DNA of 27,060 nucleotides. Origin: an uncultured Lachnospiraceae bacterium (lineage in GTDB: Bacteria; Bacillota; Clostridia; Lachnospirales; Lachnospiraceae). The translations under genes were made by a program, and so were the position numbers. Shown in pieces: positions 1 to 7,452 of the stretch. Location of the stretch: assembly GCA_947175845.1 (NCBI GenBank), contig CAMWOK010000004.1, positions 1-27,060 of the forward strand, given 5' to 3'. Each line of letters starts with the position of its first letter. Positions within the stretch are counted from its first letter, which is position 1. The notes below the pieces were generated by a model, which did no database searches, was not told where the DNA came from, and was given only the letters and a program-made list of their open reading frames with translations.

Positions 1-1457
1 AACTCTTTGATGGCAGCCTGTACAGGTTTGATGTTGATCAGCGCCTGCGGCGACACCTCGTCGGTATCATGCGTCGTCATGCGCTCGCGCACAACGCGCT
101 CCATCCTGGACAGACCGATGCGGTACTGGTTCTGAAGAAGTTCGCCGACCGCACGGATGCGCCTGTTGCCGAGATGGTCGATATCGTCGCTGTTGCCAAG
201 GCCAAACTCAAGATGCATGTTATAGTTGATGGAAGCTAAAATATCCTCCTTGGTGATATGTTTCGGGATCAGCTCATGTACATTTCTGGTGATCGCGTCC
301 GCCAGCTCCTCCGGATTCTCGGAGTACTCCTCGAGAATCTGGCGCAGCACAGGAAAATAAACCTGCTCTGTGATGCCGAGGCTTTTCGGCTCGCAGTCCA
401 CAAAGTTCGTGATGTCGACCATCATGTTTGAGAGTACCTTTACAAGCCGTTCCTCTGTCTGAATCCACACAAAAGGAACAGCTGCATTCTGGATATCCTC
501 AGCCATCTCTATCGTAACTTTCTCGCCCTTCTGTCCAAGAACCTCACCGCTGAACGGATCAACCACATCCTCCGCGAGAATCTGGTTCTTGATTCTGTTT
601 TTGAGGGAAAGCTTTTTGTTAAATTTGTATCTGCCGACCTTCGCCAAATCGTATCTTCTCGGGTCGAAAAACATTGCCGTCACAAGATTCTCGGCACTGT
701 CCAGGCTGAACGGCTCGCCGGGACGAATCTTGCTGTACAGCTCTTTGAGACCTTCCTGATAGTTCTCGGAGGTGTCTTTGGTGAAGCTTGCCAGAATCTT
801 TGGCTCCTCGCCAAAAAGCTCCAGAATCTCCTCGTTTGTGCCGACACCCAGCGCGCGGACCAGCACCGTGATAGGCACTTTTCTTGTTCTATCTACTCGA
901 ACGTAAAAAACATCATTGGAATCTGTCTCGTACTCGAGCCACGCACCGCGGTTTGGAATAACGGTACACGAGAACAGTCTCTTGCCAATTTTGTCATGTG
1001 CAATGCCATAGTAAATGCCAGGCGAACGAACCAGCTGGCTGACGATAACACGCTCAGCCCCGTTGATCACGAACGTGCCTGTCTCTGTCATAAGCGGGAA
1101 ATTACCCATAAAAATCTCATGCTCTGTGATTTCTTCTTTTTCCTTGTTGTGAAGACGAACCCGAATCTTTACAGGCGCCTCATATGTTAAGTCTCTCTCT
1201 TTGCACTCCTCGATTGTATGCTTAATCTCGTCTTCCGCCAACACGTAATCCACAAATTCCAGACTCAGACGCCCGCTGTAATCCGTGATTGGAGAGATAT
1301 CCGCAAGTGCCTCCCGGAAGCCTTCCTCAAGAAACCATTTGTAGGAATCCTTCTGGACTTCGATCAGGTTGGGCATCTCGAGAACCTCTTCCTGCCGCTG
1401 ATAACTCATACGCATTGTCTTGCCGGAGACCACTGAACGTATTCTGTTCTTTTCCAT
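1..1457 (-). CDS. rpoB: RNA polymerase beta subunit, N-terminal 485 codons (partial)
   Basis: This is the catalytic beta subunit of RNA polymerase, cut by the window edge. Translation from the ATG at 1457 gives MEKNRIRSVV, then the classic RQEEVLEMPNLIEVQKDSY region and KWFLEEGF, then the protrusion/lobe motifs VINGAERVIVSQLVRSPG and FDPRRYDLAKVGRYKFNKK, and ends in SRMERVVRERM and NIKPVQAAIKE. The rifampicin-binding cluster lies just beyond the edge and is not visible. The start is set by a GGGGTG ribosome binding site seven bases upstream. The gene has its own promoter (1611-1639) and is separated from rplL by a terminator-like hairpin, so its expression can differ from that of the ribosomal proteins. 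No frameshift or insertion was seen in the visible part. Confidence 0.97.
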   Translation of the reverse strand, partial: MEKNRIRSVVSGKTMRMSYQRQEEVLEMPNLIEVQKDSYKWFLEEGFREALADISPITDYSGRLSLEFVDYVLAEDEIKHTIEECKERDLTYEAPVKIRVRLHNKEKEEITEHEIFMGNFPLMTETGTFVINGAERVIVSQLVRSPGIYYGIAHDKIGKRLFSCTVIPNRGAWLEYETDSNDVFYVRVDRTRKVPITVLVRALGVGTNEEILELFGEEPKILASFTKDTSENYQEGLKELYSKIRPGEPFSLDSAENLVTAMFFDPRRYDLAKVGRYKFNKKLSLKNRIKNQILAEDVVDPFSGEVLGQKGEKVTIEMAEDIQNAAVPFVWIQTEERLVKVLSNMMVDITNFVDCEPKSLGITEQVYFPVLRQILEEYSENPEELADAITRNVHELIPKHITKEDILASINYNMHLEFGLGNSDDIDHLGNRRIRAVGELLQNQYRIGLSRMERVVRERMTTHDTDEVSPQALINIKPVQAAIKE

Positions 1458-1610
1458 GACATTTCACCCCGTTCTTATTTAATAACGCAACTATTCCTTA
1501 CTTTTCCAGTAACAAACACCAGTCTGCACAAAATCGCTTCGCCGCTGACTGGATGCAGGACTCACCAATTCTAAAAAATGGGTAGATTTTTTCACAATAG
1601 TGCACTCTAC

Positions 1611-1639
1611 ATACTACCACAAGTCTTATTTGAAGTCAA
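1611..1639 (-). promoter_or_regulatory. Sigma-A promoter of rpoB
   Basis: On the minus strand TTGACT (1634-1639) and TAGTAT (1611-1616) are separated by exactly 17 bases. Transcription would start near 1604, giving a leader of about 147 nucleotides. Confidence 0.75.
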
Positions 1640-1795
1640 TGAAAAAATTCAAAAATTTGGAACAAATGTAACAGTTCAGCCATACCCATTCATAAGTTGT
1701 CGGATTGTACGGTCTGACAATTAATTTTAGCGATTGCCGACAACTTATTTCATGTCGGGCGTCAGCCCTATAAAATTGAATATGCAGAAAAGGAA

Positions 1796-1828
1796 AAACC
1801 AAAAGGCCGGGAGTGTATCCCGACCTGT
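1796..1828 (-). terminator. Terminator or attenuator after rplL
   Basis: On the minus strand AGG-T-CGGGA, a 5-base loop, then TCCCG-G-CCT is followed by TTTTGGTTTTTCC, 20 to 50 bases after the rplL stop. It resembles a rho-independent terminator. Given the position, partial read-through into rpoB is possible. Confidence 0.75.
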
Positions 1829-1848
1829 GAGAATTAGCTGTTGAGAAA

Positions 1849-2223
1849 TTACTTGAGAGTAACCTTTGCGCCCTCTGCTTCAAGCTTCGCCTTAAGATCA
1901 TCAGCCTCAGCCTTGTTTGCGCCTTCCTTAAGTACCTTCGGAGCGCTGTCAACGAGATCCTTTGCCTCTTTCAGGCCAAGACCTGTCGCCTCGCGGACAA
2001 CCTTGATTACCTTAACCTTGTTCGGTCCAACCTCTGTCAGCTCTACGTCGAACTCATCCTTCTCCTCTGCCTGCGCTGCGCCGCCGTCCACTGCCATCAC
2101 AACTGCGCCTGCTGCTGCGGAAACGCCAAACTCTTCCTCGCAAGCCTTTACCAAATCATTTAACTCTAAAACTGTAAGCTCTTTGATCGCTTCAATAAAT
2201 TCTGCTGTTGTTAACTTTGCCAT
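1849..2223 (-). CDS. rplL: 50S ribosomal protein L7/L12
   Basis: This is the ribosomal stalk protein that recruits translation GTPases. The 124-residue product has the N-terminal dimerisation helices (AKLTTAEFIEAIKELTVLEL), an Ala/Gly/Glu-rich hinge around residues 36-55, and the C-terminal factor-binding domain with VGPNKVKVIKVVREATGLGL and KEAKDLVDSAPKVLKEG. The ATG at 2223 is preferred over the in-frame ATG at 2238 because GGAGGG sits eight bases before it, and because family members begin MAKL. It is co-transcribed with rplJ across a 45-base gap and followed by a terminator. Confidence 0.97.
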   Translation of the reverse strand: MAKLTTAEFIEAIKELTVLELNDLVKACEEEFGVSAAAGAVVMAVDGGAAQAEEKDEFDVELTEVGPNKVKVIKVVREATGLGLKEAKDLVDSAPKVLKEGANKAEADDLKAKLEAEGAKVTLK

Positions 2224-2268
2224 TATTTTTCCCTCCATAATTAATTTGTTGATACCATCTCTGTAATG

Positions 2269-2808
2269 TTACTCAGCTGCAGGTGCCTCTGCCTCTTCCT
2301 TTGGAGCCGGCTCACATGCGTCGGGTCCACCCTTCTCTGCAATCTGATTAAGCACACGCGCGAAGTTTGTGATCGGGGACTGGATGCTTCCAAGGAACTT
2401 GGAAATGAGCTCGTCCCTTGAAGGAATCTTTGCGATCTCCGCCATTCCCTTTTCGTCGTAAACAACGCCCTCTACAACGCCTGCCTTGAGCTGAATCGCC
2501 GGACACTCCTTGCCAAACTTGCTCAGGATTCTCGCCGGAGCCGTCGCGTCATCCTTGCAGACTGCGATCGCGTTGGTTCCCTTGAGACTGTCTGTCAGGC
2601 CTTCAAACTCAGTTCCCTTAAAAGCGCGCGTCATCAGGGTATTCTTGTATACCTTGTATGTGACGCCGGCCTCGCGCAACTGCTTGCGCAGCTGTGTATC
2701 CTGTGCAACAGTAATTCCGCTGTAGCTCACGATCACAACAGTGGCAGCATCTTTGACAGCAGCTGCAATCTCCTCAACGATAGGCTGTTTTAATTCAATC
2801 TTTGCCAT
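2269..2808 (-). CDS. rplJ: 50S ribosomal protein L10
   Basis: L10 is the base of the ribosomal stalk; it binds 23S rRNA and carries L7/L12 dimers on its C-terminal helix. The 179-residue product begins MAKIELKQPIVEEI and contains VIVSYSGITVAQDTQLRKQL, YKVYKNTLMTRAF and the helix IPSRDELISKFLGSIQSPI, all family hallmarks. An Ala/Glu-rich tail ends the protein. GGAGGTAAGAAA precedes the ATG. The gene follows a long leader that includes an L10-binding RNA, so autogenous control is expected. Its own promoter lies immediately after the capA-like gene. Confidence 0.97.
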   Translation of the reverse strand: MAKIELKQPIVEEIAAAVKDAATVVIVSYSGITVAQDTQLRKQLREAGVTYKVYKNTLMTRAFKGTEFEGLTDSLKGTNAIAVCKDDATAPARILSKFGKECPAIQLKAGVVEGVVYDEKGMAEIAKIPSRDELISKFLGSIQSPITNFARVLNQIAEKGGPDACEPAPKEEAEAPAAE

Positions 2809-2833
2809 TTTCTTACCTCCTTATAGATTTTAT

Positions 2834-2863
2834 GGACTAAAGCGCGTCGGCGCTCTCGTGTCC
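2834..2863 (-). promoter_or_regulatory. Hairpin just upstream of the rplJ ribosome binding site
   Basis: On the minus strand GGAC...GTCC encloses AGCGC-CGAC-GCGCT, a GC-rich hairpin in the last part of the rplJ leader, about 10 bases before the GGAGG. It may affect translation initiation; that role is inference. Confidence 0.4.
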
Positions 2864-2897
2864 TGCCGAAAGGAGTTTCTGATATCTCTCTATAAAC

Positions 2898-2929
2898 AGA
2901 AAACCTCCCAATGCGAACACACCGGAAGG
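2898..2929 (-). terminator. Attenuator-like hairpin in the rplJ leader
   Basis: On the minus strand CCTTCCGGTG, a six-base loop (TGTTCG), then CATTGGGAGG can form ten pairs (three are G-U), followed by TTTTCTGTTT. It lies after the L10 leader and about 90 bases before rplJ, where transcription attenuation would make sense. Confidence 0.55.
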
Positions 2930-2954
2930 CAAAAGTCATCATCAAAAAAACTCT

Positions 2955-3035
2955 TTTCCTCGGTAGGCGGTATCCTTACGTGAAATACATTTGCACTGTT
3001 TTCACACCTACTGTCTTCGGCATGGTTTTGCAACC
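2955..3035 (-). ncRNA. Ribosomal protein L10 leader RNA
   Basis: The transcript carries GCCGAAGACAGTAGGTG about 40 bases before CCGCCTACCGAGG. These are the paired conserved segments of the known L10 leader motif that L10(L12)4 binds for feedback control of rplJ-rplL. The position directly after the promoter and before rplJ fits. The exact boundaries are approximate. Confidence 0.8.
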
Positions 3036-3041
3036 TTAACT

Positions 3042-3071
3042 ACCATATCACAGCTCATACCGGGCTGTCAA
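3042..3071 (-). promoter_or_regulatory. Sigma-A promoter of rplJ-rplL
   Basis: TTGACA (3066-3071) and TATGGT (3042-3047) lie 18 bases apart on the minus strand. The -35 box starts only 18 bases after the stop codon of the capA-like gene. Confidence 0.75.
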
Positions 3072-3088
3072 CCCCTATTTTCATATTT

Positions 3089-4399
3089 TTATCCAAAGCT
3101 GACATACCCCTCACTGTCGATCTGGACATTGGGCGAAAGTCCGCGCATATAGTTCAGCACGCCCTCCTTCTCTGCACCCGCAAGCTGTCTAGTCCGGCAG
3201 TCCTCCTGAATGCAGGGAACAAAGCGAAGATACTCCATCCCATCTTTTTTTATGCTCACTTCGACGAGACAGGTATTTTGTGTCTTGGAGTTAAACCAGT
3301 AATTTCCCAGGCTGTACACAACAGGGACGCCCGCCACGGAATCGATCTTCTGCAGGCAGTGCGGGTGATCCCCTATGATGAGATCCACGCCCGCCTCCGC
3401 ATAGATGGGCGCCTGTTTGTCCTGAAGCCAGTCCGTCTCCTCCTGGCTCTCCGTCCCCCAGTGAATGTACAGAATCACAAAATCACTGTTTGCTTTCGCC
3501 TCCGCGATGACCTCGAGCAGCGCTGCCGGATCCATGCAGCGGAGTACGCCGGGGCTTGTCATCGTCGCCTCTTTGGTGTCCGGAACCGCGTTGCGCTCAA
3601 TCTGTGTCGCGCTCACAACCGCGATCTTCATCCCGTTTGCAATAAAATATACGGGCTTTTTCGCCTCGTCAATGTTTCTTCCCGCACCGACATAGGGTAT
3701 CCCCGCATCCTCGAGCGTGGTGAACGTGTCAAGGAGCGCCTCCTCGCCGAAATCATAGGCGTGATTGTTCGCAAGCGAAACGACATCCACGCCGAGCAGC
3801 TCATACATCTCGACATTGGCTGGATTTGCCCGGAACGTAAATGTCTTTCCCTCCGTCGGAGCGCCTCTTGTCGAAAACGGGAACTCGTTGTTGAGCATAA
3901 ACACGTCCGCCCTGCGCATCCGATCCAGCAAGTCAGCCGAGAATGTATCATTGATATCACTGCCCCTGCTCCTGTAGCGGAACATCATGGCATACTCATC
4001 ATCGAGCAGGATATCGCCCGCAAATGCAAATGTGACGCGCTCGCGCTCCCCGCAGTTGATAAGACAGACTTTCTGTCCCTTCTCAACCGCCTCGTTGTAC
4101 AGCCGTTCATTCTCTTCAAAAATCAGATCTTCCTCGGACGGCCCGGACTCGACTGTCGTAACCGGCTCCTTTGAAGCGTCCTGTGCGGCGTCGGGTTCCC
4201 CCGAGCCAGCCTGCTGATCCAGACCAGAAAAATCAATAATCAGCGGTGTATCCCGCACCGCCTCCTTGCGCGCAGAACCAGTCCTTTCCCCCAATACAGA
4301 ATACCCCAGCATCACTAAGCTCCCCATCGCCAGAACAGCTGTCAGCGATGTGATAAATACGCGCAGATTGCTCTTCCTGCGCCTTTTCTTTCCAGCCAA
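3089..4399 (-). CDS. CapA-family membrane-anchored phosphoesterase-like protein
   Basis: This 436-residue protein belongs to the CapA (poly-gamma-glutamate synthesis/metallophosphatase-like) family. A basic N-terminus and one membrane segment (about residues 13-35) are followed by an acidic linker to about residue 120. The extracytoplasmic catalytic-type fold has FAGDILLDD (126-134), NNEFPF (170-175), SLANNHAYDFG (208-218), HWGTE (313-317), GDHPHCLQ (343-350) and YSLGNYWF (362-369), all metal-ligand motifs of the family. The start is TTG at 4399, preceded by GAGGTGAG; no ATG fits. The substrate is unknown; cell-envelope polymer metabolism is the usual assignment. It lies between the rplA terminator and the rplJ promoter and has no terminator of its own, so its transcript should run into rplJ. 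No promoter was recognised; read-through from rplA is possible. Confidence 0.85.
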   Translation of the reverse strand: MAGKKRRRKSNLRVFITSLTAVLAMGSLVMLGYSVLGERTGSARKEAVRDTPLIIDFSGLDQQAGSGEPDAAQDASKEPVTTVESGPSEEDLIFEENERLYNEAVEKGQKVCLINCGERERVTFAFAGDILLDDEYAMMFRYRSRGSDINDTFSADLLDRMRRADVFMLNNEFPFSTRGAPTEGKTFTFRANPANVEMYELLGVDVVSLANNHAYDFGEEALLDTFTTLEDAGIPYVGAGRNIDEAKKPVYFIANGMKIAVVSATQIERNAVPDTKEATMTSPGVLRCMDPAALLEVIAEAKANSDFVILYIHWGTESQEETDWLQDKQAPIYAEAGVDLIIGDHPHCLQKIDSVAGVPVVYSLGNYWFNSKTQNTCLVEVSIKKDGMEYLRFVPCIQEDCRTRQLAGAEKEGVLNYMRGLSPNVQIDSEGYVSFG

Positions 4400-4415
4400 T
4401 TACTCACCTCAATTA

Positions 4416-4452
4416 TGAAAAGACCCCGCTTTTATCCAAAACGAGGTCTTAA
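4416..4452 (-). terminator. Terminator after rplA
   Basis: AAGACCTCG (minus strand, 4442-4450) pairs with CGGGGTCTT (4420-4428) around a 13-base loop, followed by TTCATAATT. It begins 20 bases after the rplA stop. The T tract is short, so read-through into the capA-like gene is plausible. Confidence 0.65.
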
Positions 4453-4469
4453 ATCGTCTATATCTTTGA

Positions 4470-5159
4470 TTAGAACTTAGCAACACTAACCTTTACGCCA
4501 GGTCCCATTGTCGATGCGAGTGTGATACTCCTCAGATACTGTCCCTTCAGTGTTGACGGCCTAGCCTTGACAATCGCCTCCAACAGGGTATTCAGATTCT
4601 GTGTCAGCTGCTCCTCAGAGAAAGAAACCTTTCCGATCGGGCAGTGGATAATGTTTGTCTTGTCAAGTCTGTACTCAATCTTACCAGCCTTGATATCATT
4701 GATTGCCTTGGTGACATCCATCGTAACGGTGCCGGCCTTCGGGTTTGGCATCAGACCTTTCGGTCCCAGAACCTTACCGAGACGTCCGACAACGCCCATC
4801 ATGTCAGGAGTGGCAACCACGACGTCAAAATCCAGCCATCCGTCGTTCTGAATCTTCGGTATCAGCTCATCGCCTCCGACGTAATCAGCGCCGGCAGCCT
4901 CTGCCTCCGCCACCTTGTCGCCCTTGGCAAACACCAACACTTTCACTGTCTTACCTGTTCCGTTCGGAAGCACAACCGCACCGCGGATCTGCTGATCTGC
5001 ATGGCGTCCGTCACAGCCTGTTCTGATATGAACCTCCACTGTCTCGTCAAACTTTGCAGTGGCAGATTTCTTTGCCAGCGCTACAGCATCCTCAATCTCA
5101 TAAAATGTTGCGCGATCGACCAACTTCGCGGATTCATTATATTTCTTTCCATGTTTCAT
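4470..5159 (-). CDS. rplA: 50S ribosomal protein L1
   Basis: L1 forms the mobile L1 stalk that helps release E-site tRNA, and in many bacteria it represses its own rplK-rplA mRNA. The 229-residue product has the usual length and the signatures DGRHADQQIRGAVVLPNGTG, DELIPKIQNDGWLDFDVVVA, and GKVLGPKGLMPNPKAGTVT. GGAGGTAAAGTGGA precedes the ATG. It is 16 bases downstream of rplK and shares that gene's promoter and leader. One variation is GCD in place of the more common GVD just before PRHADQQ/GRHADQQ. Confidence 0.97.
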   Translation of the reverse strand: MKHGKKYNESAKLVDRATFYEIEDAVALAKKSATAKFDETVEVHIRTGCDGRHADQQIRGAVVLPNGTGKTVKVLVFAKGDKVAEAEAAGADYVGGDELIPKIQNDGWLDFDVVVATPDMMGVVGRLGKVLGPKGLMPNPKAGTVTMDVTKAINDIKAGKIEYRLDKTNIIHCPIGKVSFSEEQLTQNLNTLLEAIVKARPSTLKGQYLRSITLASTMGPGVKVSVAKF

Positions 5160-5175
5160 TCCACTTTACCTCCGC

Positions 5176-5601
5176 TTAATCCTCTACTGTGATACCCATA
5201 GATCTCGCTGTACCCGCGATCATGCTCATGGCAGCCTCAAGGCTTGCCGCATTTAAATCAGGCATCTTTAACTCAGCGATCTCCTGGATCTTTGCCTTAG
5301 AAATCTTTGCAACCTTTGTCTTGTTCGGCGCTGCCGAAGCAGTCTTAAGATTGCACGCCTTCTTCAACAAAACTGCTGCAGGCGGAGTCTTTGTGATGAA
5401 GCTGAAGCTTCTGTCTGCATAGACTGTGATGACTACAGGAATGATCATACCTTCCTGATCTGCCGTCCTCGCATTGAACTGCTTGGTAAATTCAACGATG
5501 TTTACGCCGTGCTGTCCAAGCGCAGGTCCAACCGGCGGAGCCGGTGTTGCTTTTGCGGCAGGAATCTGCAATTTAATATATCCTTGTACTTTCTTTGCCA
5601 T
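5176..5601 (-). CDS. rplK: 50S ribosomal protein L11
   Basis: L11 is part of the GTPase-associated centre of the large subunit. The 141-residue product begins MAKKVQGYIKLQIPAAKATP and has PPVGPALGQHGVNIVEFTK, FITKTPPAAVLLKKAC and the C-terminal rRNA-binding domain ending in IAGTARSMGITVED. The ATG at 5601 is chosen: the in-frame GTG nine bases upstream overlaps the GGAGGTG ribosome binding site and cannot be the start. It has its own promoter and a leader of about 97 nucleotides, and forms an operon with rplA. Confidence 0.97.
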   Translation of the reverse strand: MAKKVQGYIKLQIPAAKATPAPPVGPALGQHGVNIVEFTKQFNARTADQEGMIIPVVITVYADRSFSFITKTPPAAVLLKKACNLKTASAAPNKTKVAKISKAKIQEIAELKMPDLNAASLEAAMSMIAGTARSMGITVED

Positions 5602-5613
5602 ATTAGGCACCTC

Positions 5614-5700
5614 CTAATTTATTCTCGGCCCTCATACACCATGAAGACCGTTTTGTGGTCTTCCGGGCGGATAACCCTCCCACGCGGACTTGAGTCCGAC
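5614..5700 (-). promoter_or_regulatory. Structured rplK leader, possible L1-binding site
   Basis: From the predicted start the RNA forms CGGACTCAAGTCCG, then contains CGTGGGAGGGTTATCCGCCC, then a perfect 7-bp stem GAAGACC/GGTCTTC (5643-5663). GUGGGAG resembles the L1-binding element of 23S rRNA, and autogenous L1 control of rplK-rplA is known in other bacteria. Assignment here is inference from position and motif. Confidence 0.5.
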
Positions 5701-5704
5701 ATTT

Positions 5705-5733
5705 ATTCTATTACACCCCGGTCATTTTGTCAA
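5705..5733 (-). promoter_or_regulatory. Sigma-A promoter of rplK-rplA
   Basis: TTGACA (5728-5733) and TAGAAT (5705-5710) are separated by 17 bases on the minus strand, a near-consensus promoter located just after the nusG stop. Confidence 0.85.
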
Positions 5734-5758
5734 TATAAAGAATACGGAACTGCTTCCA

Positions 5759-6547
5759 TCAATCCCACATCTTCTTCACATCCGTGAAATTGATCTCAAC
5801 CGGCGTCTCACGCCCGAACATCTCAACATTGATCGTGACGTTCTGTCTGGCGGCATCAATCTTCTGGACTGTGCCGACCGTGTCCTTCCACACGCCCGCA
5901 GTCACGCTGATCACGTCGCCCTCCGCAAATTCCACAGTGGTGTCGACGCTGAAGTCAAGCGCCTTGAGTTCTGCCTCCGTGAGCGGCACAGGCTTGCTTC
6001 CCGGTCCCACAAATCCGGTGACACCCCTCGTGTTTCTCACGACATACCATGCGTCATTGTTGTCCGCATCCATGTGCAGAAGAACATAACCCGGAAACAT
6101 CTTTTTCTGCGATGTCTTCTCCACACCGTTTTTGAGCTCCATGACATCCTGCAGCGGAACCCTCACCTCAAGGATCTCATTCTCCAGATGCCTGTTCTCA
6201 ATCGCTTTCTCGATATTAGCTTTCACCTTATTCTCATATCCCGAATAAGTGTGAACTACATACCAGCCCATGCCAAGCCCGCTCTTGTTGTCGCTGAGCG
6301 CAACCCTGCTGTGCGGCTCCTCCTCAGCCAGTTCCTCCATGACAAGCGCCTCATCTTCCGGTTCCTCCACGGCGGTCTCCCCGAACGTATCGGGCGATTC
6401 ATCGTGCGCGGTCTGCTCCCCGGGCTCTGTCTCCTGCTCCGCCGCGTCCTCGTGCGGTTTCTCAGGCATCTTTGGTGATACTGGAAGCCACTCCTGCATA
6501 TTGGGAGTGATGAGCTTCTTGGCTACTGCCCTTTTCTTTTCTTCCAT
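5759..6547 (-). CDS. nusG: Transcription elongation factor NusG with acidic N-terminal extension
   Basis: NusG binds RNA polymerase, modulates pausing and links transcription to Rho or ribosomes. Residues 93-262 are a normal NusG: NGN domain starting GWYVVHTYSGYENKVK, then FPGYVLLHM (151-159), VRNTRGVTGFVG, and a C-terminal KOW domain (about 208-262, EGDVISVTAGVWKDTVGTV). Residues 1-92 are extra, with many Glu/Asp between 30 and 80; typical NusG is about 170-180 residues. The long form is supported by AGAGGT upstream of the ATG at 6547 and by the 18-base gap from secE. The internal Met before GWYVV has only a weak ribosome binding site. The function of the extension is unknown. Confidence 0.93.
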   Translation of the reverse strand: MEEKKRAVAKKLITPNMQEWLPVSPKMPEKPHEDAAEQETEPGEQTAHDESPDTFGETAVEEPEDEALVMEELAEEEPHSRVALSDNKSGLGMGWYVVHTYSGYENKVKANIEKAIENRHLENEILEVRVPLQDVMELKNGVEKTSQKKMFPGYVLLHMDADNNDAWYVVRNTRGVTGFVGPGSKPVPLTEAELKALDFSVDTTVEFAEGDVISVTAGVWKDTVGTVQKIDAARQNVTINVEMFGRETPVEINFTDVKKMWD

Positions 6548-6565
6548 AAATAATTACCTCTAATT

Positions 6566-6778
6566 TTACGCACCAATACTTGTTAAGAAGTTAATGCCGA
6601 ACTGGATAAGGGTATCCAAAAAGGTAATGATCAGTCCTACTGCAACCGAAACACAAAGAACTGCTACAGACTGCTTAACAGTTTCTTTCTGGTCAGGCCA
6701 GGCGATCTTCTTAAACTCTGTCTTCACACTTTTCCAGAAGTTGTCCTTTTTCGCTTCTGTCTTAGCTGAATCTGCCAT
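6566..6778 (-). CDS. secE: Preprotein translocase subunit SecE
   Basis: SecE is the small essential subunit clamping SecY in the protein translocon. The 70-residue product has the short single-membrane-span form of Gram-positives: a basic cytoplasmic helix with FWKSVKTEFKKIAWPDQKET, then one membrane segment (SVAVLCVSVAVGLIITFLDTL). Two adjacent ATGs follow AGGAGGTAC; the second (6778) has the better spacing, the first would add one Met. It lies between rpmG and nusG in the conserved order. Confidence 0.95.
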   Translation of the reverse strand: MADSAKTEAKKDNFWKSVKTEFKKIAWPDQKETVKQSVAVLCVSVAVGLIITFLDTLIQFGINFLTSIGA

Positions 6779-6805
6779 CATGTACCTCCTGTTCCTGTAG
6801 GCTGC

Positions 6806-6955
6806 TTATTTTGTCTCTTTGTGCAGTGTATGAGTCTTGCAGAATCTACAATACTTCTTGATCTCCATTCTGTCCGGATGGGTCTTCTTCTCCTTTGTAG
6901 TATTGTAATTACGCTGTTTGCACTCTGTACATGCCAATGTAATCTTTGTACGCAT
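6806..6955 (-). CDS. rpmG: 50S ribosomal protein L33
   Basis: This 49-residue protein reads MRTKITLACTECKQRNYNTT, then KEKKTHPDRMEIKKYCRFCK and ends THTLHKETK. The two Cys pairs (residues 9/12 and 36/39) form the zinc ribbon of the zinc-binding L33 type. GGAGGTGG precedes the ATG. It is the first gene of the rpmG-secE-nusG unit, ending 27 bases before secE. Confidence 0.95.
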   Translation of the reverse strand: MRTKITLACTECKQRNYNTTKEKKTHPDRMEIKKYCRFCKTHTLHKETK

Positions 6956-7064
6956 AATTCCACCTCCGCTAGCGTTCTCATAAATCCTTTGCTCTAATCA
7001 TGCAGGATGCCGCCCTGGCACATCTTTGCATAAAAAAAAGACCTGCTGTGCATCTTGCTTACTC

Positions 7065-7093
7065 AATATACCACAGGAACAGCCCTGCGTCAA
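7065..7093 (-). promoter_or_regulatory. Sigma-A promoter of rpmG-secE-nusG
   Basis: TTGACG (7088-7093) and TATATT (7065-7070) are 17 bases apart on the minus strand. The roughly 100-base leader carries an early run of eight U residues with only a weak possible stem before it. Confidence 0.75.
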
Positions 7094-7452
7094 TATTTAT
7101 TTTTTCGCGGAACCCGGCGTTCTGATTCCTCATAAAATATGGATAGAAGGGGCATTTTCGAATCTTTTAAATTGTATCTATTTTTGAAACAATTCCTTCT
7201 TTTTTCAGTATTCGGGGCGGGTGCTGGGAAAATTTTTCATTTTTTCTAGGGCAAACCCCTTGCATTTTCGCACAATTCGTGGTAAGTTTAAAACAAAAGT
7301 GATATACATAACATTTTTGCGAATTTTTATGCAGCAAATGTCCAGTATCGCTTTAAAACAGGGAAGTTTGTTGAATTTTATATTCAATTATGTGTTCAAA
7401 AACAGGTTCACATAAGACCCAAATCTCATACCCAAGGAAGGAGGACATCTGT
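7094..7452. other. AT-rich intergenic region (359 bases)
   Basis: This divergent region lies between the rpmG promoter and the FliD-like gene. No convincing gene is present. A weak sigma-A-like pair (TTGCAT 7260-7265, TAAGTT 7283-7288, 17 apart) could serve the FliD-like gene. No good sigma-D promoter was found here. Confidence 0.5.

Larger units (their letters stand above)
1458..1848. other. rplL-rpoB intergenic region (391 bases)
   Basis: No convincing gene lies here. It contains, in minus-strand order, the rplL terminator-like hairpin (1796-1828), an AT-rich stretch, the rpoB promoter (1611-1639), and a roughly 147-base rpoB leader. The leader has a possible 6-bp stem (1519-1524 with 1547-1552) enclosing a GC-rich loop. 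Confidence 0.7.

Noticed and set aside
3278..4174. Long open frame (298 codons) opposite the capA-like gene
   Set aside because: It is antisense to a gene with clear CapA motifs, its residue composition is unlike a protein (Arg/His/Cys-rich), and it has no ribosome binding site.
6779..6805. tRNA gene between rpmG and secE, as seen in some Firmicutes
   Set aside because: The gap is only 27 bases.
7278..7315. Possible sigma-28 promoter before the FliD-like gene (TAAG...GTGATAT)
   Set aside because: The spacing is only 12 bases, too short for this sigma factor.
7205..7415. Two short frames, one on each strand, in the AT-rich intergenic region
   Set aside because: No ribosome binding sites and no recognisable protein pattern.
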